DNA from: an uncultured Gammaproteobacteria bacterium
GTDB lineage: Bacteria; Pseudomonadota; Gammaproteobacteria; Pseudomonadales; Pseudomonadaceae
Assembly (NCBI GenBank): GCA_945612235.1
Contig: CALZAE010000018.1
Span: 1-32,247 of the forward strand
DNA: 32,247 nt
Direction of reading: 5' to 3'
Each line of letters opens with the position of its first letter. Position 1 is the stretch's first letter. Made by a program: the position numbers and the translations under genes. This document shows positions 10,991 to 21,323 of this stretch, piece by piece. The notes under the pieces are model-generated. The model was not told the DNA's origin and ran no database searches. It was given only the letters and a program-made list of their open reading frames with translations.

Positions 10991-11627
10991 CCTTTTCACT
11001 TAGGTTATCAAGTTTCATTAATAAGTTACCCGCAGCAGCTTCAGAAGATAAAGCTTGCTTGGCTTGCTCATAAGCCGCCTTAGCTTCCGCTGGACGTGCT
11101 AACACGACCAATGCATCACCGCGTAGTTCTTCACGGGTTGCCGCAAAAGCAGGTGCAACTTTAACATCAAGCAATTGTAATGCTTGCTCAGCTTTTTCTT
11201 GTGCTAATAACACTCGAGCTAAACGCTGGCGCGCCAATTCGGCCAAGGTGTCATTGGCTGGTTTAGCTAAAATGGCATTCAGTTCTAAACTTGCGTCATC
11301 CAACTGATTATTGTCCACCGCAACTTTAGCTGCTAATAAACCTGCGTACTGTGCATAAGCACTAGTTGCATTGACTTTCTTCAGCTCAGCTAACAACTTA
11401 GCAACCTGTTGCGCGTCAACTTGCTCGCTGGGTACTAAAGCCACATCCAGCAGCTGCTGATAGAGTACCGAGGCTGTTTGCGCCTGGGTATCTTGATGTT
11501 TTTGCCAGCCTTTCCAGCCAAACACCAGCACTAAAGCTAAAGCTCCACCGGCTAATAAAGGCTTACCGTTACGTTGCCACCATTCTTTAATCTGCGCAAT
11601 TTGTTCTTCTTCAGTGTAATCGCTCAC
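10983..11627 (-). CDS. yfgM: YfgM-family tetratricopeptide membrane protein (SecYEG-associated)
   Basis: Inner-membrane protein with a large periplasmic domain; in E. coli YfgM joins PpiD at the SecYEG translocon and hands over exported proteins. The 214-aa product shows the standard layout: a charged cytoplasmic N-terminus (SDYTEEEQIAQIKEWW), one membrane segment at about residues 22-40, and an Ala/Leu-rich alpha-solenoid periplasmic part with TPR-like repeats to the end. It starts with GTG at 11627, supported by AGGAG seven bases ahead. It sits 10 bases after hisS and overlaps bamB, the same order as in E. coli. Confidence 0.9.
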   Translation of the reverse strand: MSDYTEEEQIAQIKEWWQRNGKPLLAGGALALVLVFGWKGWQKHQDTQAQTASVLYQQLLDVALVPSEQVDAQQVAKLLAELKKVNATSAYAQYAGLLAAKVAVDNNQLDDASLELNAILAKPANDTLAELARQRLARVLLAQEKAEQALQLLDVKVAPAFAATREELRGDALVVLARPAEAKAAYEQAKQALSSEAAAGNLLMKLDNLSEKDA

Positions 11628-11637
11628 GCCAAGACTC

Positions 11638-12942
11638 CTATTTAGTCAACGATGCGTCGTGTTGCAGGCTGCTTTGTAAATGCTCACTTAAAGCATCCCA
11701 CGCGACCGACTGTTGCTCAGCGTCAGTTCGCAGCGGTTTAATCGCAACGGTTTTGGACTCTAACTCATCTTCGCCCAATATTAAGGCATATAATGCGCCA
11801 CTTTTGTCAGCTTTTTTAAACTGACTTTTAAAACTACCCGCACCGGCATTCACCTGCAAGCGCAAACCCGGTAGGCTATCACGCAATTGCTCAGCTAATG
11901 CAAGCGCCGCCAGCTCACTGGCTTCGCCAAAGGCGCAGAAATAGACATCAATCTGGCGGGATAATTCTGCAGGAATTTGGCCTAATGTTTCGAGCATTAA
12001 AATCAAACGCTCAATGCCCATCGCAAAGCCAACACCTGGGGTCGCACGGCCTCCCATTTGTTCGATTAAGCCATCGTAACGACCGCCCGCACACACAGTA
12101 CCTTGCGCGCCAAGTTGATCAGTTACCCACTCAAACACTGTTTCACTGTAGTAATCCAGACCACGCACTAGACGTGGGTTAATCACATAAGGCACACCTG
12201 CAGCATCTAAACGGGCACGTAAACCGGCAAAGTGTGCCTGCGAAGCTTCATCTAGGTAGTCTTCAAGTTGCGGCGCATCACCCAGTAAGGCTTGAGTATC
12301 AGGATTTTTACTATCCAGTACACGCAGTGGATTGGTTAACACACGACGCTGACTGTCTTCATCTAACTGATCATGGCGGGCATTTAAATACTCCACCAAA
12401 GCCTCGCGGTACACAGCACGCGAGGCAGATGTGCCCAAGCTATTAAGCTCTAAAGTCACATGCTCACTGATACCCAGTTTTTTCCACAAGCGCCAGGTTA
12501 AAACAATCAACTCCGCATCAACATCAGGTCCGGCCAAGTTAAAGGCTTCCACACCGATCTGATGGAACTGACGATAGCGTCCTTTTTGTGGACGCTCGTG
12601 ACGAAACATCGGGCCTTGGTACCACAGCTTTTGCACCTGACCACCGCTGGCCAAACTGTGCTCCAGTACTGCGCGCACGCAGCTTGCAGTACCTTCAGGA
12701 CGTAAGGTCAACGAATCGCCATTGCGATCGGCAAAGGTGTACATTTCTTTTTCGACGATATCGGTGACTTCACCAATCGAGCGTCGAAATAACTCTGTGA
12801 ACTCAACAATGGGCATGCGAATTTGACGGTAGCCATAACCATCTAACAAGTCAGCCACAGTCTTTTCAAAATAACGCCAAAGTGGTGTTTGCTCTGGCAA
12901 AATATCGTTCATACCACGAATGGCTTGTAATGGTTTGCTCAC
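11638..12942 (-). CDS. hisS: Histidyl-tRNA synthetase
   Basis: Class II aminoacyl-tRNA synthetase charging tRNA-His. The 434-aa length is close to the Pseudomonas enzyme. Visible signatures are the N-terminal [10 protein letters not shown] segment, class II motif 2 (about [17 protein letters not shown]), the histidine-A motif [15 protein letters not shown], motif 3 around GGRYDGL and [11 protein letters not shown], and a C-terminal anticodon-binding domain starting near IDVYFCAFG. It begins with GTG at 12942 with AAGGA six bases upstream. The gene lies 16 bases after ispG and 10 bases before yfgM, so it is operon-internal. Confidence 0.98.
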   Translation of the reverse strand: MSKPLQAIRGMNDILPEQTPLWRYFEKTVADLLDGYGYRQIRMPIVEFTELFRRSIGEVTDIVEKEMYTFADRNGDSLTLRPEGTASCVRAVLEHSLASGGQVQKLWYQGPMFRHERPQKGRYRQFHQIGVEAFNLAGPDVDAELIVLTWRLWKKLGISEHVTLELNSLGTSASRAVYREALVEYLNARHDQLDEDSQRRVLTNPLRVLDSKNPDTQALLGDAPQLEDYLDEASQAHFAGLRARLDAAGVPYVINPRLVRGLDYYSETVFEWVTDQLGAQGTVCAGGRYDGLIEQMGGRATPGVGFAMGIERLILMLETLGQIPAELSRQIDVYFCAFGEASELAALALAEQLRDSLPGLRLQVNAGAGSFKSQFKKADKSGALYALILGEDELESKTVAIKPLRTDAEQQSVAWDALSEHLQSSLQHDASLTK

Positions 12943-12958
12943 AAATATTCCTTGATAA

Positions 12959-14068
12959 TTAACTGCGCACGATCAGTGCAGCATCGGCCGCAACTTTTTC
13001 ACTGGCACGCTGGCGAATCAGTGATTCTAACTGATCCACTAAATTGTCATTATTGAGTTTACGCACAGGTTTGCCATCGATGTAGACCAAATTTGGCGAT
13101 CCACCGGTCAAACCCACATGCACTTCTTTTGCTTCGCCAGGACCATTGACTACGCAGCCAATCACTGCCACATCCAGTGGTACCAACAAGTCTTCAAGGC
13201 GCACTTCCAACTCATTCATGGTTTTCACCACATCAAAGTTTTGGCGCGAACAACTTGGGCAAGCAATAAAGTTAATACCGCGTGAACGCAGTTTTAATGA
13301 TTTTAAAATATCAAAACCGACTTTAATTTCTTCAACAGGATCAGCCGCTAAAGAAACACGCAAGGTATCACCAATACCTTCCGCCAGTAACATACCCAAG
13401 CCAACCGCTGACTTTACGGTACCTGAGCGCAAGCCACCGGCTTCAGTGATACCCAAATGAATCGGCTGCTCAATGACTTTAGCCAGCTGACGGTAAGCAT
13501 CCACCGCCATAAATACATCTGAAGCTTTCACGCTGACTTTAAAGTCGGGATAGTTTAAACGATCCAGATGCTCAACATGGCGCAACGCTGACTCAACCAA
13601 GGCTTCAGCCGTGGGTTCACCGTATTTTTTCTGCAAATCTTTTTCTAATGACCCGGCATTGACCCCAATACGAATTGGAATGCCACGGTCACGCGCCGCA
13701 TCAACAACAGCTTTAACCCGTGCTTCGTTACCAATATTACCCGGATTAATACGCAAGCAATCCACACCCAACTCAGCGACGCGCAAAGCAATACGGTAAT
13801 CAAAGTGAATATCAGCCACTAAGGGTGCGTTGACTAACTTCTTAATGCGCCCAAAGGCTTCAGCTGACTCCATATCAGGTACTGAAATCCGTACGATGTC
13901 GGCACCGGCAGCTTCTAAACGCAAAACTTGCGCAACAGTCGCATCCACATCGCAGGTGTCAGTATTGGTCATACTTTGGACACTGATCGGTGCATCACCA
14001 CCCACAGCGACCGAGCCCACATAAATCTTTCGTGAAATACGACGCTTAATTAAAGATTGTCCATGCAT
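12959..14068 (-). CDS. ispG: 4-hydroxy-3-methylbut-2-en-1-yl diphosphate synthase IspG (GcpE)
   Basis: [4Fe-4S] enzyme of the MEP isoprenoid pathway, reductively converting MEcPP to HMBPP. The 369-aa product has the N-terminal TIM barrel and the C-terminal Fe-S domain with the three cluster cysteines C270 and C273 (CPSC) and C305, plus E312 in VNGPGEAK as the probable fourth ligand. The ATG at 14068 lies 2 bases after the rodZ stop, with the purine/G-rich sequence supplied by the rodZ end. Location in rodZ-ispG-hisS is standard for gammaproteobacteria. Cluster supply would come from the ISC operon nearby. Confidence 0.98.
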   Translation of the reverse strand: MHGQSLIKRRISRKIYVGSVAVGGDAPISVQSMTNTDTCDVDATVAQVLRLEAAGADIVRISVPDMESAEAFGRIKKLVNAPLVADIHFDYRIALRVAELGVDCLRINPGNIGNEARVKAVVDAARDRGIPIRIGVNAGSLEKDLQKKYGEPTAEALVESALRHVEHLDRLNYPDFKVSVKASDVFMAVDAYRQLAKVIEQPIHLGITEAGGLRSGTVKSAVGLGMLLAEGIGDTLRVSLAADPVEEIKVGFDILKSLKLRSRGINFIACPSCSRQNFDVVKTMNELEVRLEDLLVPLDVAVIGCVVNGPGEAKEVHVGLTGGSPNLVYIDGKPVRKLNNDNLVDQLESLIRQRASEKVAADAALIVRS

Positions 14069-14070
14069 AA

Positions 14071-15054
14071 TTATTGGCCCAATTTAATTCTGGCAGTTTC
14101 ACCACGAATCGCCGAACTGATATCGACAGACTCACCATTATAAATAACACCCACACCTTTAGCGAAGCCTAGGTGCACATCTAATGGTGCCTTGCCTGTG
14201 ACGCGCAGTGTTTCACCGGCACGCTTAACGCCACTGACCACTTCCTTACCGTTGGCATCAACCACGCGCAACCAACAGTCGTTTTCAAAACTCAACTGTA
14301 AGTCGCCCATGCCTGGTGCAAGCGCAGTGCTAACTGGCGCTGTTACAGCAGTGCTTGCAGTGGTTTGCTCCTCTACAGGCGCTGCAACGGGCGCTTGTGT
14401 CTCTAGAGTAGGTGTCTGTTGATTGTGTTCTGCACCTTCCTCAACAGTAGAGTTCAACACTTGCGCTTCATCGACTTCTGACAATAACTGCTCTTGCAAA
14501 CTCTCTAAAGCGGGATTATCCAATGCCGCAGCGACTGCTTGATCTTCAGGCTCATCTAAAGTTTGCACATGCACTGAACCATCCGCACGCTCAACCTCAA
14601 CACGCTCAAACACTGCAGCTTGATGACTCACATCTGCTTGCTCAGTGTTAAACACTTGCCACGCATAATAGATGGCGCCTAATACAATTAAGAAAACGAA
14701 GAAAACACTAAACTGCAGCATACCGCGTGAAACTCGGCGTGACTCACGCACCTGATCAACACTGCGTACTGACTTGAGTGGCATATTCAGCCCAGCATAT
14801 TGATCAAACTGTTTCGCCAACTCACTGTCATCTAGGCCCAGTAATTTGGCATAACTGCGAATATAACCACGGGCAAAGGTCAAGCCGGGTAAACGCTCAT
14901 ATTGATTCGTTTCAAGCGCTTCGACCGCTTGCGCGGTTAAATTTAATTTATTAGCGACTTGCGTCACACTCAGACCGGCAGCAGTACGTGCATCACGTAA
15001 AATACCGCCAATCATTATTTTTCGTGTGTCTATCGCTTGTGGTGCATCACTCAT
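14071..15054 (-). CDS. rodZ: Cytoskeleton protein RodZ
   Basis: Bitopic membrane protein that binds MreB filaments and keeps rod shape. The 327-aa product has an N-terminal helix-turn-helix domain (about 15-85, [15 protein letters not shown] onward), a basic juxtamembrane part (RESRRVSRG), one membrane segment at about 110-135, an Ala/Glu/Thr-rich periplasmic linker, and the C-terminal beta-rich DUF4115 domain from about 245. The ATG at 15054 overlaps the pilF stop as TGATG and has GGAG five bases ahead; the GTG one codon earlier is less well spaced. It is probably coupled to pilF translation. Confidence 0.95.
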   Translation of the reverse strand: MSDAPQAIDTRKIMIGGILRDARTAAGLSVTQVANKLNLTAQAVEALETNQYERLPGLTFARGYIRSYAKLLGLDDSELAKQFDQYAGLNMPLKSVRSVDQVRESRRVSRGMLQFSVFFVFLIVLGAIYYAWQVFNTEQADVSHQAAVFERVEVERADGSVHVQTLDEPEDQAVAAALDNPALESLQEQLLSEVDEAQVLNSTVEEGAEHNQQTPTLETQAPVAAPVEEQTTASTAVTAPVSTALAPGMGDLQLSFENDCWLRVVDANGKEVVSGVKRAGETLRVTGKAPLDVHLGFAKGVGVIYNGESVDISSAIRGETARIKLGQ

Positions 15055-15809
15055 CACTGCTCCGATTGATACTCTGTGTACTCAGCGCTAGCAGGATACA
15101 GGCGCTTAAGTTGCAGGCCTAAACTGGCGGCCTGATTACGATCTTGAAATATTCGTGCTAAACGCACACCTAATAATAAGCTGCGCGCCGAGTGTTCGCT
15201 TTGCTGCACAAACAACTCATAATTTTTCTTAGCGGGCACATACTCACGCCGCTCATATAACAACGAAGCCATTTCTAATAAAGCTCGAGGCTGACGCGGA
15301 TTCAAACGTAAGGAGCGCTCTAAATGCTCAATCGCTAAATCTTCATCTTGCAAGCGTAAGGCCGTTAGACCTAAATTTTCAAAAACTCGTGAACGCCCCA
15401 CATACATGGTGTCCTCGGCGGCTTCGGAAAACTGTTGATACGCGCCTTTATAGTCACCTTGTTCATATAAAAAACCACCGTAGTTGTTTTGAATACGTGT
15501 GTTTTTACCTTGGGCTAAAGCTTTACGAAAATGCTGGGCTGCTAAGTCGGTTTCAAGTTCATTTTGAAACACCAAAGCCAAGGCTGCATGGGCATCAGCG
15601 CTATTGGGATCAATATCTAGCGCTTTTTGTAAAGGCTCTTTGGCTTGTTCGTTAATACCTTGCTGCAAATAACCTATGCCCAGTTGAATATAAGCGTCGC
15701 GTGCTTGGCTGCGACCTTCACTGCTGCGTAATGAGGTTGAACCCGAATTGGATACGCAAGCTGTTAGCAGGCTACAACACACAACTAAAACGACCGCACG
15801 AACAATCAT
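15054..15809 (-). CDS. pilF: Type IV pilus biogenesis lipoprotein PilF (PilW)
   Basis: Outer-membrane pilotin lipoprotein required for assembly of the PilQ secretin in type IV pilus formation. The 251-aa product has a signal peptide with lipobox LLTAC (C18 as the lipidated residue) and six or so tetratricopeptide repeats, the first visible in AYIQLGIGYLQQGINEQAKEPLQKA-like units. A TTG 21 bases upstream opens the frame, but GGAG lies five bases before the ATG at 15809, and the resulting length matches Pseudomonas PilF. The gene is placed between rlmN and rodZ as in other pseudomonads. Presence implies type IV pili, although no other pil gene is in the window. Confidence 0.94.
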   Translation of the reverse strand: MIVRAVVLVVCCSLLTACVSNSGSTSLRSSEGRSQARDAYIQLGIGYLQQGINEQAKEPLQKALDIDPNSADAHAALALVFQNELETDLAAQHFRKALAQGKNTRIQNNYGGFLYEQGDYKGAYQQFSEAAEDTMYVGRSRVFENLGLTALRLQDEDLAIEHLERSLRLNPRQPRALLEMASLLYERREYVPAKKNYELFVQQSEHSARSLLLGVRLARIFQDRNQAASLGLQLKRLYPASAEYTEYQSEQ

Positions 15810-15862
15810 ATCCACTCCATTAAAGCTCAACCTACAGCAGGGCCGCCAGACACAGTTCGGGT

Positions 15863-16975
15863 TTAGCTGTTGAGCTGGCGTACGGCAATATAACGCGCAC
15901 TGCGGCGGGTACGGTCTTCAACCTGCCCCACCAATTGCCCGCACGCTGCATCAATATCTTCACCGCGCGGCATGCGCACAGTCACACTGTAACCCGCATT
16001 ATGCAAGGCATCTTGAAAACGACGAATCGCATTATTACTTGGACGATCATAACCTGAATGCGGAAAAGGGTTGAACGGAATCAGGTTCACTTTACACGGC
16101 ACATCTCTAAGCAATTCCACCAACTGCTCGGCATGCTCAGGTAAATCATTGACGTCTTTCAATAAAGTATATTCGATGGTTAAGTAACGCTTTTCACCCA
16201 ATTTAGCGACATAACGTTTACAAGCATCCAGCACCACACTCAGTGGGTACTTTTTATTCACTGGCACCAAGGTATTGCGCAGAGCATCGTTAGGCGCATG
16301 CAAGGACAAAGCCAGCGACACATCAATATGCTCACCGAGTTTATCAATCATCGGCGCCACACCTGCAGTCGACAGAGTCACCTTGCGCTTGGAAATACCA
16401 TAGCCTAAGTCGTCGAGCATGATTTTCATCGAGTCGACCACATTATCAAAATTCAGTAATGGCTCACCCATCCCCATCATGACCACGTTGGTCACGGCGC
16501 GCTCACTGGTCGCTGGAATGGAGCCAAACGATTTAGAAGCAATCCAAACTTGGCCAATAATTTCGGCACTGGTCAGATCACTGTTAAATCCTTGTTTACC
16601 TGTTGAGCAAAAACTGCAATCTAGGGCGCAGCCTGCTTGCGAGGACACACACAAAGTACCGCGTGTACCCTGTGGAATATAGACAGTTTCGACACAACTG
16701 CCTGAAGCGACACGCACAACCCATTTACGGGTGCCATCGCTAGAAATATCTTGGCTGACAATTTCTGGTCCGCGAATTTCTGCGCAAGCTTTAAGCTTTT
16801 CTTGCAGAACCTTGCTGACGTTGGTCATCGCCGAAAAATCATCTACACCAAAATGGTGAATCCACTTCATCACTTGGTCGGCACGAAACTTTTTCTCACC
16901 AATAGTGGCAAAAAATGCAATCAGTTGCTCGCGCGTTAAGCCAAGTAAATTAACTTTTTGAGTTACAGTTGTCAT
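15863..16975 (-). CDS. rlmN: Dual-specificity 23S rRNA/tRNA adenine-C2 methyltransferase RlmN
   Basis: Radical-SAM enzyme that methylates C2 of A2503 in 23S rRNA and A37 in a subset of tRNAs. The 370-aa product has the CxxxCxxC cluster motif (C116, C120, C123) for the [4Fe-4S] centre. It also has both conserved mechanistic cysteines, C109 (in TLCVSSQ) and the methyl-carrying C345 near the C-terminus (DAACGQL). The SAM-binding segment MGMGEPLLN is present. The ATG at 16975 has AAGGTGAA upstream. It lies 28 bases after ndk and a palindrome sits at the ndk stop. It depends on ISC-made clusters. Confidence 0.98.
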   Translation of the reverse strand: MTTVTQKVNLLGLTREQLIAFFATIGEKKFRADQVMKWIHHFGVDDFSAMTNVSKVLQEKLKACAEIRGPEIVSQDISSDGTRKWVVRVASGSCVETVYIPQGTRGTLCVSSQAGCALDCSFCSTGKQGFNSDLTSAEIIGQVWIASKSFGSIPATSERAVTNVVMMGMGEPLLNFDNVVDSMKIMLDDLGYGISKRKVTLSTAGVAPMIDKLGEHIDVSLALSLHAPNDALRNTLVPVNKKYPLSVVLDACKRYVAKLGEKRYLTIEYTLLKDVNDLPEHAEQLVELLRDVPCKVNLIPFNPFPHSGYDRPSNNAIRRFQDALHNAGYSVTVRMPRGEDIDAACGQLVGQVEDRTRRSARYIAVRQLNS

Positions 16976-16994
16976 GGATTCACCTTTATTTACC

Positions 16995-17013
16995 TATCCG
17001 TTATTAACGGATA
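16995..17013. repeat. Perfect palindrome over the ndk stop codon
   Basis: TATCCGTT (16995-17002) and AACGGATA (17006-17013) pair perfectly with a 3-base loop; the loop and inner arm include the ndk TAA stop. No T tract follows. The rlmN start is 20 bases further on. It may modulate ndk-rlmN coupling or mRNA stability; this is inference. Confidence 0.6.
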
Positions 17014-17435
17014 CGGTCACATACTTCAGTTGCTGCGAAGAAGTATGAAATTTCACGTGCAGCAGCGGCTTCTGAATCAGAACCGTGTACAGCGTTTTCG
17101 TCGATTGATACAGCGAAGTCAGCACGGATAGTGCCAGCAGCCGCTTCTTTAGGGTTGGTTGCGCCCATCAGGTCACGGTTTGCTGCGATAGCGTTTTCGC
17201 CTTCTAGAACCTGAACAATCACAGGACCTGAAGTCATGAAGCTAACGAGGTCGTTGTAGAAAGGACGCTCTTTGTGCTCAGCGTAGAAACCGCCTGCTTC
17301 GCGTGCTGACAGTTGTACCATTTTAGAAGCAACAACACGTAAACCAGCTTTTTCAAAGCGTGAAACGATTTCGCCAACAACGTTTTTTGCAACTGCGTCA
17401 GGCTTGATGATTGAGAATGTACGTTGAACAGTCAT
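17004..17435 (-). CDS. ndk: Nucleoside diphosphate kinase
   Basis: Transfers the gamma-phosphate from ATP to nucleoside diphosphates, balancing NTP and dNTP pools. The 143-aa length is standard for the bacterial enzyme. The phosphohistidine H117 is present in NAVHGSDS, and the [14 protein letters not shown] segment and the IKPDAV N-terminal motif are intact. The ATG at 17435 has GGAG six bases upstream. It follows the ISC operon after a 144-base gap that contains a palindrome with a TATAAT loop, likely its own promoter region, and it precedes rlmN. Confidence 0.98.
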   Translation of the reverse strand: MTVQRTFSIIKPDAVAKNVVGEIVSRFEKAGLRVVASKMVQLSAREAGGFYAEHKERPFYNDLVSFMTSGPVIVQVLEGENAIAANRDLMGATNPKEAAAGTIRADFAVSIDENAVHGSDSEAAAAREISYFFAATEVCDRIR

Positions 17436-17470
17436 GTAGAACTCCAGTGAATTAAGTGTTTATAAGGATT

Positions 17471-17495
17471 AAACCCGCGAATTATACGCGGGTTT
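17471..17495 (-). promoter_or_regulatory. Palindrome with TATAAT in its loop, between iscX and ndk
   Basis: AAACCCGCG (17471-17479) and CGCGGGTTT (17487-17495) are perfect 9-bp arms. On the minus strand the 7-base loop reads TATAATT, a perfect -10 hexamer. No good -35 is seen 16-18 bases upstream. The same hairpin ends in TTTAATCCTT, so it could also be a weak terminator for the isc operon. Both roles are inferred. Confidence 0.5.
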
Positions 17496-17579
17496 AAGAG
17501 AAATGCGTAGCCACTGACACAGCTACTTGTTCGGCACAGGGCATTTTATCGCTATCAGTAACACGAACTCAGCGCCGCA

Positions 17580-17783
17580 CTACTGGATTTCTTCAATCCA
17601 AGCCGCTTGAATCGCTTCGAGAACTTTCTCACCAGAGCGCTCAGGATCATCATCAAACTCTGGTAACTCAGTCACTAGACGGCGCAAATTCACAAAGTTA
17701 ATAGTCAGAGGATCAATATCCTCATGCGCTTCACTGAGTTGAATCGCAATCTCTAGCACATCCACCCATTTCAACTTCATCAT
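17580..17783 (-). CDS. iscX: Fe-S cluster assembly accessory protein IscX
   Basis: Small acidic protein that binds IscS and iron and tunes the rate of cluster assembly. The 67-aa product matches the family throughout: LKWVDVLEIA start, the DIDPLT and FVNLRRLV segments, and the acidic DDDPERSGEKVLEAIQ motif near the C-terminus. Two consecutive ATG codons occur; GGAG is six bases before the first (17783) and nine before the second. It is the last gene of the isc operon, 13 bases after fdx, as in E. coli and Pseudomonas. Confidence 0.95.
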   Translation of the reverse strand: MMKLKWVDVLEIAIQLSEAHEDIDPLTINFVNLRRLVTELPEFDDDPERSGEKVLEAIQAAWIEEIQ

Positions 17784-17796
17784 GATCTTCTCCTGC

Positions 17797-18135
17797 TTAC
17801 TGACGCTCGGACACTTGGTTAATGGTGTACTTAGGAATCTCCACCGTCAAATCAGTGTCAGTCACCACTGCCTGACAGGATAAACGTGAATCTGGCTCTA
17901 GACCCCAAGCTTTATCGAGCATATCGTCTTCAAGCTCATCGGACTCTTCAAGTGATTCAAAGCCTTCACGCACAACGACGTGGCAGGTGGTGCAAGCACA
18001 AGACATTTCGCAAGCATGCTCAATCTCAATACCATTGCGCTTGGCTGCATCAATAATTGTTTCACCAGGGATTGCTTCCACGACCGCGCCTTCTGGGCAA
18101 AGCTCTGCATGAGGCAAAAAGATAATTTGCGGCAT
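17797..18135 (-). CDS. fdx: ISC-type [2Fe-2S] ferredoxin
   Basis: Electron donor for Fe-S cluster assembly on IscU. The 112-aa product is of the adrenodoxin type, with ligands C42, C48, C51 and C87 and an extra conserved C46. It has the acidic ESLEESDELEDDML interaction helix. GGAGGG lies nine bases before the ATG at 18135, within the end of hscA, which stops five bases upstream. Operon position hscA-fdx-iscX is conserved. Confidence 0.97.
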   Translation of the reverse strand: MPQIIFLPHAELCPEGAVVEAIPGETIIDAAKRNGIEIEHACEMSCACTTCHVVVREGFESLEESDELEDDMLDKAWGLEPDSRLSCQAVVTDTDLTVEIPKYTINQVSERQ

Positions 18136-18140
18136 TGGGA

Positions 18141-20003
18141 TTAACCCTCCATTTCATTAAGTAGTCGTCCAGCCAAAGCAGCTTGCACTGTGGCATCCAG
18201 ACGGCGTGTAGCGAATTCATTTGTTGCATGATTCAATTGCTGCACATGGCGCGCAATCGCATTAATATCTTCAGCTTGGCGCACTGTATCCAGCGCACGC
18301 ATCGACTCTTCAATCACTGCGCGCTCTTCTTGCGTCAGTAATTTTTCAGCGTCAGCCGCTAATGCTGAACGCACGGTTTCCAGCAAACGCTCAGCATCCA
18401 CGCGCTGCTCTTGTAAAGCACGCGCTTGTTTATCTTGTGCAGCATTTTCAAAGGATGCTTTGAGCATGCCGCCGATTTCATCATCGGTCAGGCCATACGA
18501 GGGCTTGACCTGAATGCTGGCTTCAATACCACTACCCAACTCGCGCGCAGTCACACCGAGCAAACCATCAGCATCCACTTGAAAGGTCACGCGAATTTTC
18601 GCAGCACCGGCCACCATCGCTGGAATACCGCGCAACTCAAAACGCGCTAATGAGCGACAATCGCTGACCAACTCGCGCTCACCTTGCACAACATGCAAGG
18701 CAATTGCCGTTTGTCCATCGCGCGCAGTAGTAAATTCTTGCGCACGAGTGACTGGAATGGTGGTGTTACGCGGAATGACTTTTTCCACCAAATCACCCAT
18801 AGTTTCTAAACCTAGGGATAAGGGGGTCACATCCAAGAGCAGTAACTCATCGCCCGCACGCTTATTACCCACCAAGGTATCGGCTTGAATAGCCGCGCCA
18901 ATAGCTACGACTTGGTCAGGATCAATATCAGTCATGGGCGTGCAATCAAACAGTTCACCCACGCGTGTGCGCACTAAAGGCACTCGCGTTGAACCGCCGA
19001 CCATCACCACCGATTCGATTTCATCCAACTCAACTTCTGAGTCACGCAACGCACGGCGGCAGGCTCGCAAACTGCGCGCAACTAACGGCTCAATCAGCTC
19101 ATCAAAGGTTGCGCGGGTTAATTCACCCTGCCAATCAGCATAGGCTACAGGTACTGCGTCCTGCTCCGTCAGTGACTCTTTGGCCGCACAGGCCAGCTCA
19201 AGTAAATCACGCTGCTGACCTGGGGCTAAATCGCTGGACAAACCCGCTTGCGCGATAATCCATTGCGCGACGACATGGTCAAAGTCATCACCGCCCAAGG
19301 CACTATCACCACCGGTAGCCAACACTTCAAACACACCGCGACTCAGGCGTAAAATTGACACATCAAAGGTGCCGCCACCCAAGTCATAAATAGCGACAAC
19401 GCCCTCAGCCTGCTGATCTAAACCATAGGCGACCGCAGCTGCAGTGGGTTCATTGAGTAGACGTAAAACATTTAGTCCAGCCAAACGTGCGGCATCTTTA
19501 GTCGCTTGACGCTGCGCATCATCAAAATAAGCTGGAACAGTAATCACCACGCCGACCAACTCGCCACCTAAGGCAGCTTCGCCGCGTTCGCGCAGTGCTT
19601 GTAAAATCTGTGCTGAAACCTCAACAGGGCTTTTCGGGCCTTGGACGGTTTCAATAAAAGGCATATGAGATTTGCCCGCTTGAAAGCGGTACGGCAATTG
19701 CTCGCCAAGTTGCTGTACATCAGCTAAACCACGCCCCATCAGGCGCTTAACCGACAAAATACAGTTAAAGGGATCGCTGGCAGCGGCTTCGCGCGCACTA
19801 CGACCGACTTCAATATGCTCAGCGTGATAGCGCACGGCTGACGCAAGAGAGACGCGGCCTTGCGTATCAGGTATAGCTTCAGCTATACCACTGCGCACAG
19901 TCGCAACTAATGAGTTGGTAGTCCCCAAATCGATCCCGACGGCGAGGCGCTGCTGGTGAGGCTGGGGACTTTGTCCAGGTTCGGCAATCTGTAGTAAGGC
20001 CAT
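18141..20003 (-). CDS. hscA: Fe-S protein maturation Hsp70 chaperone HscA
   Basis: Specialised Hsp70 that uses ATP hydrolysis, stimulated by HscB, to transfer clusters from IscU to target proteins by binding the IscU LPPVK motif. The 620-aa product shows the Hsp70 ATPase signatures ([15 protein letters not shown] near residue 24, [27 protein letters not shown]), a short linker and the substrate-binding domain, with a C-terminal helical lid. The length fits HscA (about 616-620) rather than DnaK. The ATG at 20003 follows a weak AAAGAT. It comes 41 bases after hscB. Confidence 0.97.
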   Translation of the reverse strand: MALLQIAEPGQSPQPHQQRLAVGIDLGTTNSLVATVRSGIAEAIPDTQGRVSLASAVRYHAEHIEVGRSAREAAASDPFNCILSVKRLMGRGLADVQQLGEQLPYRFQAGKSHMPFIETVQGPKSPVEVSAQILQALRERGEAALGGELVGVVITVPAYFDDAQRQATKDAARLAGLNVLRLLNEPTAAAVAYGLDQQAEGVVAIYDLGGGTFDVSILRLSRGVFEVLATGGDSALGGDDFDHVVAQWIIAQAGLSSDLAPGQQRDLLELACAAKESLTEQDAVPVAYADWQGELTRATFDELIEPLVARSLRACRRALRDSEVELDEIESVVMVGGSTRVPLVRTRVGELFDCTPMTDIDPDQVVAIGAAIQADTLVGNKRAGDELLLLDVTPLSLGLETMGDLVEKVIPRNTTIPVTRAQEFTTARDGQTAIALHVVQGERELVSDCRSLARFELRGIPAMVAGAAKIRVTFQVDADGLLGVTARELGSGIEASIQVKPSYGLTDDEIGGMLKASFENAAQDKQARALQEQRVDAERLLETVRSALAADAEKLLTQEERAVIEESMRALDTVRQAEDINAIARHVQQLNHATNEFATRRLDATVQAALAGRLLNEMEG

Positions 20004-20044
20004 ACGGATCTTTAATCTGACAGCCTGCTTACACAGGCTTTGGG

Positions 20045-20581
20045 TTAATCGTCTAAGCGCTCTTCTAACTGACGCACTTCATAAAACATCTTGTCTAAAA
20101 ACTGCATACGGCGCGCCAAGCGTTCGGCCTGCACACGCTGTTGCGGGTCGTTTAGACACTCTGCAAAGGCAGTATCAATTTCACTGCGCGCTTGCTTAAG
20201 CTCACGGACAAAAACAGCCAACGCATCGAGATCAGCTTGCTCTTGTAGCGTTTCAAGCTGCTCACGCCACTCCATCTGCTGGAATAAAAACTCACCATCT
20301 TGAATGGTCGTTTCTTCAGGCAACTCAGCCTGCTGACGCAACAAGTACAGAGCACGCTGCGTGGGCGATTTTAAGGTTTCAAAAGCTTGGTTGAGCAATG
20401 CTGCATGCTCAACCGCTTGACGCTGCTGCGCCGCTGAGGCGTTACTAAAACGGTCAGGGTGCACATCTTTTGCAATCTTGCGGTAGGTTGCAGCCAAGGC
20501 TTTAACATCAAGCAAAAAATCGGGCTGCAAGCCAAACATTGCAAAGTACTCACTGTGCTCAGCGTGTGCAGGACTAGACAT
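20045..20581 (-). CDS. hscB: Fe-S protein assembly co-chaperone HscB (Hsc20)
   Basis: J-protein that delivers IscU to HscA and triggers its ATPase. The 178-aa product has an N-terminal J domain with the HPD motif H41-P42-D43 ([10 protein letters not shown]) and a C-terminal three-helix bundle that binds IscU. The frame runs open further upstream, but that extension is the iscA gene read in another frame. The ATG at 20581 yields the normal family length and start (…[10 protein letters not shown]). It overlaps the iscA stop by 8 bases, with GAGAG five bases ahead, which suggests coupled translation. Confidence 0.95.
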   Translation of the reverse strand: MSSPAHAEHSEYFAMFGLQPDFLLDVKALAATYRKIAKDVHPDRFSNASAAQQRQAVEHAALLNQAFETLKSPTQRALYLLRQQAELPEETTIQDGEFLFQQMEWREQLETLQEQADLDALAVFVRELKQARSEIDTAFAECLNDPQQRVQAERLARRMQFLDKMFYEVRQLEERLDD

Positions 20582-20897
20582 TGAAACTCTCGCCACAACC
20601 GCACTCGCCACGCACATTAGGGTTCTTAAACTTAAAACCTTCGTTGATGCCTTCGCGGACAAAGTCCAGTTCGGTACCATCGATATAGGCTAGGCTTTTG
20701 GGGTCAATGACGACCTTCATGCCAAAGCTCTCGAACACCTCATCGTCAGGCTGCAGCTCATCAACAAACTCAAGCACATACGCCATTCCTGAACACCCAG
20801 TGGTGCGCACACCTAGGCGGATGCCTGCGCCGCTACCACGGTTTTCAAGTGAGCGCCGCACATGATTTGCTGCGGCTTCTGTTAAGCTGATCGCCAT
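20574..20897 (-). CDS. iscA: A-type Fe-S carrier IscA
   Basis: Accepts or stores clusters or iron and passes them to apoproteins. The 107-aa product has the A-type signature with the three cysteines C35 (TTGCSGMAY), C99 and C101 (CGC near the C-terminus). GAGG lies within the end of iscU, ten bases or so before the ATG; one base separates the two genes. It overlaps hscB at its 3' end. The operon order identifies it as IscA rather than ErpA or SufA. Confidence 0.97.
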   Translation of the reverse strand: MAISLTEAAANHVRRSLENRGSGAGIRLGVRTTGCSGMAYVLEFVDELQPDDEVFESFGMKVVIDPKSLAYIDGTELDFVREGINEGFKFKNPNVRGECGCGESFNV

Positions 20898-20898
20898 A

Positions 20899-21294
20899 TC
20901 AAACCTCTTTGATTAAGCCTTTCTTCTGCTTGTAATCACGTACTGCAGCTTTAATCGCATCTTCCGCTAATACTGAACAGTGAATTTTCACTGGTGGCAA
21001 CGCCAACTCTTCAGAAATAGTGGTGTTTTTAATCTGCTCTGCTTCTTCAATGGTCTTACCTTTCATCCATTCAGTCGCTAAAGAGCTTGATGCAATGGCC
21101 GAGCCACAGCCGTACGTTTTAAACTTTGCATCTTGAATGATGCCGTCATCGCTGACTTGAATCTGCAGACGCATTACATCACCACAGGCGGGTGCACCGA
21201 CCATACCTGTACCGACGTTAGGCGCATCAGCGTCCATTTTGCCAACGTTGCGTGGATTCTCGTAATGGTCTAAGACCTTTTCACTATATGCCAT
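20899..21294 (-). CDS. iscU: Fe-S cluster assembly scaffold IscU
   Basis: Scaffold on which the ISC cluster is built. The 131-aa product has the cluster ligands C37 (PACGD), C63 (YGCGSA) and C106 ([10 protein letters not shown]), the conserved D39, and the HscA-recognition motif LPPVK at residues 99-103. The start [16 protein letters not shown] is typical. It lies 29 bases after iscS. Confidence 0.98.
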   Translation of the reverse strand: MAYSEKVLDHYENPRNVGKMDADAPNVGTGMVGAPACGDVMRLQIQVSDDGIIQDAKFKTYGCGSAIASSSLATEWMKGKTIEEAEQIKNTTISEELALPPVKIHCSVLAEDAIKAAVRDYKQKKGLIKEV

Positions 21295-21323
21295 GATGGT
21301 ATTCCTTCTTTAATGGACAAGAA

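Noticed and set aside
10548-11003. 151-aa open frame on the plus strand
   Set aside because: Antisense to bamB and the end of yfgM; low-complexity composition and no family resemblance.
20582-20680. N-terminal extension of hscB by 33 residues
   Set aside because: It overlaps iscA in another frame, lacks J-domain sequence, and the start at 20581 gives the proper family length.
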